DNA of 64,000 bases, from assembly GCF_022376445.1 (NCBI RefSeq), contig NW_025955083.1, positions 60,494 through 124,493 of the forward strand, read 5' to 3'. Source of the DNA: Fomitopsis serialis. Its lineage: Eukaryota; Basidiomycota; Agaricomycetes; Polyporales; Fomitopsidaceae. A program made the translations under genes and the position numbers. The notes under the pieces were generated by a model. The model was given only the letters and a program-made list of their open reading frames with translations, was not told the DNA's origin and ran no database searches. Of the stretch, positions 56,765 to 64,000 are shown piece after piece (position 1 is the stretch's first letter; each line of letters begins with the position of its first letter).

Positions 56765-57450
56765 TCAACGTGGAGTACGTCTCGACGGTAGGCAACGTCA
56801 CTTCGTACTTCGGGAAGATCTCTCCCACGCGGCGCTTGTAGTCCTCCTCGCAGAGGTCCATCATTCCCGAGTGAACGGGATGCGCGTGCGAAGTCTCGTG
56901 GCAAACATGCCAGCCTTCTTAGCTTTCTCGACCGCCCTGTCGCTATGACCAGTTGCACCAGAAAGCGTAACTGCGTCGGGAGAGTTGTAGCACCCGATCT
57001 CGAGCACACCCGACCGAGCTCTGCGAGCACTTCTGCGATGATTGGCTCCGCCTGCTCCGGTGAGCAAGCCAGGGCAGCCATCGTGTCGTCCTCCTTCTCG
57101 AGCAGAGATATAGCCTTGCCACGGGCAATGGCGAGCTCAAGAGCGAGAGCCCTCGGTCCCGCACCACTGGCATAAAGAAGGACAACCTCACCGGTGGAAT
57201 GGCCGAGCAAGACGTCGGAACGAACCCTAAGAGCAGCAACGTGTCGACCAGGGCTAGCTGGAGCACAGTGAGCGAGGAAGAGTGATGGTGATGGCCAGAT
57301 AGCACCGAGTGTGCGCTGTTGATGGAAGTGTCTGCAAAGAGTCCAACGTCGTTGATGAGGCTCTGACCGGTCGCTGAGAGATAGACTTGGTCGAGCTCGT
57401 TCACCGTATCGCGGGCGGTGGTCTTGTAAAGGTCACGTCCCACTAAACTG
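56765..57450 (-). pseudogene. Polyketide synthase acyltransferase-domain fragment
   Basis: The minus strand reads GRDLYKTTARDTVNELDQVY, DTSINSAHSVLSG, LQLALVDTLLLLGFVP, then GHSTGEVVLLYASGAGPRAL, LELAIARGKAISLL, MAALACSPEQAEPIIAEVL, and a frame-shifted GVLEIGCYNSPDAVTLSGA. GHSTG carries the acyltransferase nucleophile serine. In an intact type I polyketide synthase this ~300-residue domain loads malonyl units. Here at least two frameshifts break it, and no ketosynthase or other domain flanks it. It is an isolated relic. Confidence 0.87.
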
Positions 57451-58260
57451 TAAAAGGGTAGTCAGGTAAGCAGGCACACAAACTCACCTACAAGTCTGGA
57501 GTTCTCTTTGGAATCGACTGCCCCTTCCTCTCGAGTCGTCTTGCCCTCGTCGCGATCCTGCGGCCTTGTTTTCAGGGAGTAAGTTCGAAGTCAGCCGATA
57601 CGTTGCGTCTCAGGAGAGCCACGCGGAAGCCGACGCTTCGCAGGGCTTTGGTTTCATAGGGCACAGGACTTCGCGGCGAAGAAACGGGAGGAAGAGTTAG
57701 ACTGCCAGCCGCCAGCTCAGCACGCCCACATCGGTAAACTCCGAGGTGGGCGCTTGCACTTCAAATTTTACTCGCTGATCGTCCTCAGAGGCTCGCCCAC
57801 TCGATTCCCGCCCTCTCCCTGTCGAACTCCGTTACGACAAGCAGCTCCGATAGAGCTTTGGACGACCCCTGGTACCGACTTCGACGATGCATTGCCACAC
57901 CGCCACGCAACCCGCCCACGAGCAAAAAGGTCTTCACGACGGTGCACTCCGAGTTCGGCCACTGTGCGAACGAGCTGCGCGTGCTCTAGTGAGTCCCGAA
58001 GTAGGCTGGGGATCGGATGGTATTGAGGTGTGGTCAATGGACAGGTGAGGCATGATGGATGCGACACCACCCGTCTTGCACGAGCTACTGACTGCTCTAT
58101 CAGGCGACGGGACGCACGTACAAGCCCATGGCTTCGAGCTCAGTGAACGTGCGACGTGTACCATCGAGCGCGCTACGTTCACCCACTCGCACAACAGAGC
58201 GCAGGAATGCAGACACGCCCCATCCAGCATGTCCTGCTGGCTACTCTGTCAGAACGAAGA
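57451..58260. other. Stretch without a supported gene
   Basis: Some frames are mildly protein-like (plus strand about 57,880-57,985, KKVFTTVHSEFGHCANELRV; about 58,052-58,250), but I cannot place them in a family or join them. Confidence 0.3.
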
Positions 58261-58855
58261 CAACGACGAGATGCTTGCCCATTCGCCACCCACTCGCCCA
58301 CCCACTCGCCCACCTACTCGCCCACCTACTCGCCCACCTACTCGCCCACTGACTTGCCCGTCAGTTTGCCTGCTGTCTCGCTCGGCCATTGTTCTTCTGG
58401 CCCGCCGTCTCGCTTCCCCGCATCACCCTATCCCCGTCGCACGGCCCCGCCACATAGGCCCGCCATCTCGCTTCCCCGCCCGCTTCCCCGCCCGCTGTCC
58501 GTCTCGCCCACGGGCTCGCTCGCTCTTCATCTCGGTCTCCTGCCGTCTAGCCGCTGTCTCGCTTGCCCAACGTCTTGTCTGTCCGTCGTCTTGCTCACCC
58601 GTCGTCTCGCTCACCCGTCGCCTCGTCCGCGCGCTGTCTTGTCTGTCGCCTCGCCCGCGTGTCGTCTTGCCCGCGCCCTGTTGCTCGTGCGCTCTCGCAT
58701 GCAGCCTCGCATGCACCCCCTCGCCCGCGCTCTCCTCTGCTCGGTCGGCTGACCACCCACTCGTCCACGCGATTGCCCACGTGATCGCTCGCTCGTCCGT
58801 GCGCCCACTTGCCAACAGACCCGCTGCCTGCCCGTGGACCCGCGGACCCTTGGCC
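58261..58855. repeat. 12-bp and related C-rich simple repeats
   Basis: CCCACCTACTCG and CCCACCCACTCG units repeat at 58,280-58,350, followed by degenerate CGTCTCGCCC-type repeats to about 58,850. Open frames across it are low-complexity artefacts. Confidence 0.8.
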
Positions 58856-59229
58856 TGACCGCGAACAGCTCACACATAGCGCAACAAGTAGTCGGGATAT
58901 GCGTACCATTCAACACGTGGTACGTCCCACATCCGCGACTGCGTCGACCAGATGCACGGCTGTCTCCGAGTTGACAGGCACGCAGCGCACCCACGGTGAC
59001 GGAGAGATTTCGACATGGGTCTTCGCACGACGCGACCACTGGCTCCTTCGTCCTAGCGAATTCAGTATACAACAAGCACGACAGGGCAGGAGGAGAGATG
59101 ATGGAGCGAAGCTGGACGAGATGAGCTGTGTGTACATTTACTGTTGTGTATTGTAATCACAGCCAATCGAGGCATCCGATGTACATCATTTTTTGACGTG
59201 GGTGTATATGAAATGTGTTTCTGCCTGTT
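58856..59229. other. Gene-free stretch
   Basis: No recognisable gene. A minus-strand segment near 58,920-59,010 (WVRCVPVNSETAVHLVDAVA) resembles a catalytic-domain fragment but is too short to assign. Confidence 0.3.
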
Positions 59230-59340
59230 CGGAAGGCGTTTGCACCGATTTACAAGCCATTCGGAGCGACGGCGCGCCGCGGTGATTTGACGCCGATTTG
59301 CGCCACATTCGCGCAGGGGTGGTTTCCTGATGCAGTCGGA
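59230..59340 (+). repeat. Dispersed repeat, copy 2
   Basis: It matches copy 1 at 26,440-26,560, sharing GCGCCACATTCGCGCAGGGG and GGTTTCCTGATG in the same order. Confidence 0.7.
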
Positions 59341-59443
59341 AGAGAAAGGCTCCGGCCGAATCCGAAGCCGACGCCGACAGCGAGGTGGTCATTCTGCCGA
59401 CGCCGGGTAGGTAACGGTCAGTGTCGCATGTGCCACATCTAAC

Positions 59444-60208
59444 ATCCTTTCATTTTTTAGTCAAGCCGAAGAAGACAAAGGACGTGCCGGCAGTACGCAC
59501 CGGTCGTCCTGGACCACAGCCACACGAAGATAGCCCAGCCATCGCCGGCAAGACTTGGGACGAAAGGCGGCAGTGGATCAGGCAGCTAACCGTGGACGAC
59601 GGCGTTACGAAGCTCGTAGACAATCTACACCACCTGGTGGGCATCCTTTGAGGCCTGGGCTACGTGGTGTTGACGAGCAGCGACCAGCCGGAGACCGGAG
59701 CATGGCAATCGAAGACGAAGTGGGATTGGGCGAGTTGGAAGTACCGCCGCGCAAGGTGCACTCCGGATATCCATACGGACAAGGCTGTCCTCACGCAGTT
59801 CCGCTCCTGGCTCACCAGAATCCGCACAAGCCTCACCGACACTCAGATGGGCCGGGAAGACGGCCTCATGGTCACATTGGCCATTGCAATGGTTGTAAAG
59901 GATGTCGAGAAGAAAACCGAGCACCGGAGTGACGAGGAGGAGGAAATCCCGCAGTACGTGCACAAATCCCAACTGACATACCGCTTTGTCGAGGAATTGG
60001 GGGAACACTGCACGAGATCGCGGATCTCTGGTCGGACATGGCATACTGCATGCAGAAGAAGCGGAAGGCGGATGGAGAGCCCCAGAAATCATCCGCCATC
60101 GGTGCCCGGGCAAAACGGTCCAAGCCCAATGTGTCTGCATCGCCGGCGCCGGGAAAGCGGTCGGCAAAGAGCACGAAGGCGACCAGATCGTCCACTCGCC
60201 GGCGTTAA
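59444..60208 (+). pseudogene. Transposon-style accessory gene, damaged
   Basis: Plus-strand pieces read KPKKTKDVPAVRTGRPGPQ, GKTWDERRQWIRQLTVDDGV, an in-frame stop at 59,649, then SKTKWDWASWKYRRARCTPD, RMGRED-like TQMGREDGLMVTLAIAMVVK and QYVHKSQLTYRFVEELG. A run of five G at about 60,000 then shifts the frame, and the original frame probably continued as LHEIADLWSDMAYCMQKKRK with a Lys/Ser-rich end at 60,208. The layout resembles accessory ORFs of Agaricomycete mobile elements. No known domain. The stop might alternatively be removed by an intron I did not find. Confidence 0.5.
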
Positions 60209-60329
60209 AATATACATAGATATCCTGCTACTGTATACGTTCAATTTCAACAACGTGCCTACCACCTTATCATTCCCACCTCCCATAATGCATCACCGGT
60301 GTCTTGACCTGCTAGCCCTGTGTGAGTGC

Positions 60330-60700
60330 GCTCCCCGAGATTCTCACCGAAGTCTCGGGCCGAGAGGTATGTGAAGTCCTCGGGCCGAGTGTTGTGTGAA
60401 CTCCTCGGGCCGAGGGTTTGGTGAAATGCTCGGCGAGAGTTCTGTGAAAGTATCGGGCCGAGAGTTCGGTGAGATTCTCGGGCCGAGAGTTCGGTGAGAT
60501 TCTCGGGCCGAGAGTTCGGTGAGATCTCGGGCCGAGAGTTCGGTGAGATTCTCAGGCCGAGAGTTCGGTGAGATTCTCGGGCCGAGAGTTCGGTGAGTTG
60601 CCCGGTCCGGGACTTCGGTGCAATGCTCGGGCCAGGATTCAGTGCAGTTCCCCGGTGCAGAATTCGATGAAACATGGTGGCAGGAAACTCGGTGTTCCTA
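60330..60700. repeat. 25-bp satellite, array 2
   Basis: CTCGGGCCGAGAGTTCGGTGAGATT repeats at 25-bp spacing, best at 60,450-60,600 and degenerate on both sides to about 60,780. It is the same family as array 1 at 48.4 kb, differing mainly in the last seven bases of the unit. It lies between the 3' ends of two convergent genes. Confidence 0.93.
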
Positions 60701-60924
60701 TTGGGCCCAAAATCGGTGGTATGCTCGGTCCGAATGATTGGTGAAGTCTCGGCCGAGTGCTGGTGACGTTCTCGGACCGTGCATTTGTGTGTGTTTGACT
60801 CGGCACTCCTGTGGCTTTCAGTCCGGTCTTGGCCGCACGAGATACATTGTACATTTGGCGAACTCTATGTTACACTGAGGTTTACACGTATTCTACAGGA
60901 CAGGTAGGTTATTCCCGGCTTATC

Positions 60925-63787
60925 TCATTCCACCGCATTGCCCCCATCCATCTCATTCGCCGAGCCCGTTACCGGCGGTTCCACATCCCCAGACCTGGGG
61001 CCCCGTTTGATTGCCCGGTCCCGGATTCCTTGGGGAGTTCGGCGGAAGTGGTGGGGGTGCTTCAGCCGGAGGAGGTGGCGCCGCTGGGCCATTGCCCGAA
61101 CCCGGTGGGACGACAGAGGCCGGGCTTGTCGGTGCCGATGTGACAACCGGGGTACCCTGTTGAGGCGGACTGTATCGGAGGTTGCCACCGACGGAATGCC
61201 GGTTGTGGAGTTGACCGGTGCAGCGAGCGGGAGACGGGGAACCTCAGCCGCCGATGGTGCTGCAGCCAACGTGGTGGGCAACGGCTGAATACTCGAGGGC
61301 GGGGATCGGGCGGGTGCGATAGTCGGTGCGATGGCAGCGGCGGCCAGCAGCTGAGGCACCTGGCTGAACAGGGGCCTCGGGATGAAGCCCCCAATTCCGC
61401 CTGCACCGGTCCCGAACTCGCGACTGGCCCAGGCGAGACGAGGGGGAAGTGGCGGTGGCGCCGGGGCTGCCTGTACCGTCGGCACGGACACGGTAGCCTC
61501 GGAAGTCGCTCCGACCGGGGACTGTCAGGTATGAATGTTAGACAGTTGACGATCAATGGAAAGCCAGATGGGTAAACTCACCTTTGAGGGCACCACCGGG
61601 ACGACGCCTGATCGAAGACTGCAGGATGCCCTGCCGGAGCACCTGACGTGGTAGCCGCCAGCTGGTCACGCATGCCATCGTCCAAATGCATGTCCGCTCC
61701 CGGCGCCGGCTCCATGGTCTCGGCGTTGGCGGTGGTGATCCGGACATCGACGTCCGTCCCATGTCGTTTGTCAGTCCCTGCGGTCCACTTGCCGCGCCCT
61801 GGATCATATCGCGGAGGGCCTCGATGTAGGCCTCTTGGTCACCCTCTCCCAGGAATGCCAGACCTGACCGAAATGTCAGTTCGAACAGTCAATGTGAGCA
61901 GAACAACTCACCGAGCAATCGCTGATGCTCAAGCAACGAGTTGTTCATGGCCTCCAACGCAGCCACCCGTTCATTGAGTTGTCGGACGTCACCCTCGAGC
62001 TCGCGGACACGCAGCTCCGCGTTCCCGGCGAGCTCCGCCGGGCGTTGCATGACCACCACGGGCGGCCGAGCGAACCACGAACTCCACCCGGGCCAACTGG
62101 ATACATACGCCCTACAAAATTAGTGGTGCGTATGGTCAACGGAGGGAAAGCCAGCGTACTGATGTCACTCGGATCGGGCGGCGGGTCCGTTGCAGTCTTC
62201 GCCCGCTTGCGTGGGGGCTCAGGGCCAGTCTCCGCCTTTGACGATCCCTCGCCCCGGTCCTTCTTACCCTTTCCTTTCGACGGCGGCGCACTCCCCTTCC
62301 GTTTGGAGGCTGCTTGGTGACCGGGGTCGGGCGGCGCGACGGGGTGTTGCTGCGTCTGGTGCTCCGCCGGGACCCAGTTGTCGCGACCGAGCCGTTCTCG
62401 CTTTCGGTGTCCGAATCGCCGTTGGTGGTTGGGGGCCCGTCGGCGACACTGTCGGAGCGCTCGGAGGCGACGCTGCTTGCGCGGGAACTTCCCGCCGACG
62501 ACTTCTTCGACGACCTCCCCGGCCAGCCTTCTGCGGCTTGAATGTGCCTTCGGTGTCGATGGCTTCGCACTTGGTCTTCTTCACATGGCAGAAGTCGCAC
62601 GCGGCGACCTTTCTCTTCTTCGGCTTGCCGTCCTTCCGAATGCTGACACCTTTTTGACCGAGATGTAGCAGGGGAATCCCTTGCACGCAGTGCAAGGTGG
62701 ATCCTGTCAACGAGGTGAGTGGTCAGAACACACGATGATCAGCAGCTCACCCGCAGTTCCCTGTCCCCCCTCTTCCGGGTCTCACCCTCGGCCTCGTAGT
62801 CCATCACGAATGTCGCCCGGTCCTTCTTGATGGCTTTGGCCTTTTTCGCGTCTACCGTAGCGTCCGGCGTGTCCAACTTGAGGATGCCTTTGCGCCCCGG
62901 CTTGCCTGATACCGACGTGTCAGCGATGCCACCCAGACAGATGGCAGGGCACTCACGCTTCCCCTTTGCCTTCGCCGAGACTTGTTCTTCTTCCTCCTCC
63001 TCCTCCTCCTCCTCCTCCTCCTCCTCCCCTTCCTCCCCCTCTTCCCGCTCGAGCTCCTCCTCCTCCGGCGATTCGTCGTCCTGCCGGCGCGCACGCTGCT
63101 TTCCCTTGCCGGATCTCGGCGGGGTCGTGGACCGCTGACGCTTCTTCGTTGCGGGCTTCTTCCCCTTCCGCCGGGATTGCGTCGGTTCCTCGTCATCGAT
63201 CTCCATGCGGTCGTCCGCACCGGCACCTCCTCCTCGCCATCCGAGTCGTTTCCCGCAAGCTCCTGGAAGCGTACGGCTGGGCCCTGGCGGGATGGTCCCG
63301 CGGTTGCATTCCTCGAGCCACGCGGGGAATACAAACCCGTCACTGCGAGTGGGTTGTACCACTCAGTCGGCAGGCGGTCGTCGTCCGGACGAATGAGCGA
63401 GAGCCTCACCGGGACCCCCTCCGCGTCGACGATGTTGAGCTCCACGATGGCCGACAGGAGCACCAAAGGGATCACCGGACGGTCCTCGGGATCCTGTTCG
63501 CGACCAGGCCAAGGCGATCTCGAACATGACCTCGCGCTGTAGAATATGGTCAGCATCGCTTCGACCATGCGTGATATGGATGTATACTTACCACGAGGTT
63601 CACCAGGGGTTCCATCTGCAAAGTCGAATGTCAACACCACCGTCGGTGCCCAAAGTATGCTGTCAATACTTACGATCCTTCCCAACAGCTCCTCCTCTTC
63701 GTCCACCTCAACCAAGCGGCCTCCAAAGAGTTTCAGGAGACGGTCGGTTGTCTCCTGTAGGTACGCGGCCATTTCTCCCGGCCTCAT
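60925..63787 (-). CDS. Cysteine-cluster accessory protein, multi-exon, probably mobile-element encoded
   Basis: The start is taken at MRPGEMAAYLQETTDRLLKL (63787) and the end at ANEMDGGNAVE. Between lie an acidic-basic region with a long Glu run (62,985-63,030) and two cysteine clusters, CTACKGFPCYIS and CDFCHVKKTKCEA; the second resembles a half Zn2Cys6 motif. A leucine-heptad coiled coil (LEGDVRQLNERVAALEAMNN, about 61,950-62,010) and a Pro/Ala-rich end follow. At about 62,655 a run of five A separates the two cysteine clusters into different frames, so one base may have been lost. The cysteine-rich, DNA-binding-like layout and the neighbouring satellite suggest an element-encoded protein. 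Exon limits are approximate. Confidence 0.55.
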
Positions 63788-64000
63788 TGCCGTGACCGGA
63801 GGCTCGGGTCGTAGGCCGGGTTCGGCGGCGGCGGCGGCGGCGGTGGCATCTTCGTCGACATGGTTCAGGCGAGCAGACACAAAGCAGAGTAGACGGAGTT
63901 GCGAGGACGGGGGCGGGGAGACAGAAGGTGATGAAAGCAAGAGACAAGCGACGCGAAGCCACACCGATCGCGAAATCCAACACCGACGGTCACGTGCACC
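63788..64000. other. Upstream region of the cysteine-cluster gene
   Basis: It contains a GGC trinucleotide repeat (about 63,820-63,845) that reads as Ala or Pro runs depending on frame. It probably holds the 5' untranslated region and promoter. The window ends here. Confidence 0.4.

Noticed and set aside
58052..58858. 268-aa ORF
   Set aside because: Most of it runs through CCCACTCG-type simple repeats, so the translation is a low-complexity artefact.
62982..63542. Plus-strand Leu/Ser/Pro-run ORFs
   Set aside because: They are the antisense of the Glu run and basic region of the minus-strand cysteine-cluster gene.
1..64000. Telomeric repeats at either end
   Set aside because: No TTAGGG or CCCTAA arrays are present. 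The gene-fragment richness could be subtelomeric, but nothing shows this directly.

Overview
The window looks like nuclear DNA of a mushroom-forming basidiomycete (Agaricomycetes, possibly Polyporales). The reasons are short introns of about 35-70 nt, GC-rich coding sequence, and families expanded in that class: KDZ and Plavaka transposases, a DUF6532 protein, HECT-like and F-box proteins, and a TET/JBP-type oxygenase. Family names come from residue patterns I recognise; no database search was run. Exon limits were set by hand from GT..AG sites and reading-frame continuity. The window is a transposon-dense region littered with broken copies of housekeeping and secretory genes.

Layout. 1-5.4 kb: a CCGGCCGG-rich noncoding block, a HECT-like ubiquitin ligase gene (+), a 191-bp tandem duplication and a decayed 3' piece of a plasma-membrane H+-ATPase gene (-). 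6.1-13.2 kb: a broken fungalysin (M36 metalloprotease) gene split by a 6,075-bp LTR retroelement. The element has identical 200-bp LTRs, a 5-bp target duplication and one 1,768-codon ORF with no visible pol, and it is packed with near-perfect hairpins. 14.5-23.1 kb: a DUF6532 gene (-) divergent from a complete Plavaka transposase gene (+) whose N-terminus is a ubiquitin-like domain ending in Gly-Gly. 23-36.4 kb: mostly debris, with pieces of dihydrolipoamide dehydrogenase, fatty-acid synthase beta and a Ser/Pro-rich nuclear protein, plus one intact 3-exon gene (-) with weak 2OG-oxygenase-like features.

37.0-39.1 kb: an intact five-exon DDE integrase-type transposase (-), then a 21-bp tandem array. 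40.8-41.2 kb: a 371-bp CACTA-like MITE. 41.4-44.3 kb: two F-box genes, the second truncated. 44.3-55.4 kb: a KDZ-type mobile element carrying a TET/JBP-family 2-oxoglutarate/Fe(II) dioxygenase (+), a 299-aa accessory ORF (-), a 25-bp satellite, a CxC2-KDZ transposase (-) and an acidic/basic accessory protein (+). 55.4-59.3 kb: pyrimidine-rich simple repeats and a polyketide synthase acyltransferase fragment (-). 59.4-63.8 kb: two convergent, transposon-style accessory genes separated by a second array of the same 25-bp satellite.

Most supported genes are mobile-element genes. The likely functional unit is the KDZ transposase with its linked TET/JBP oxygenase, a pairing known from Agaricomycetes in which an element carries its own predicted 5-methylcytosine oxidase. 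The retroelement at 6.3-12.4 kb is the youngest visible insertion, because its LTRs are identical.
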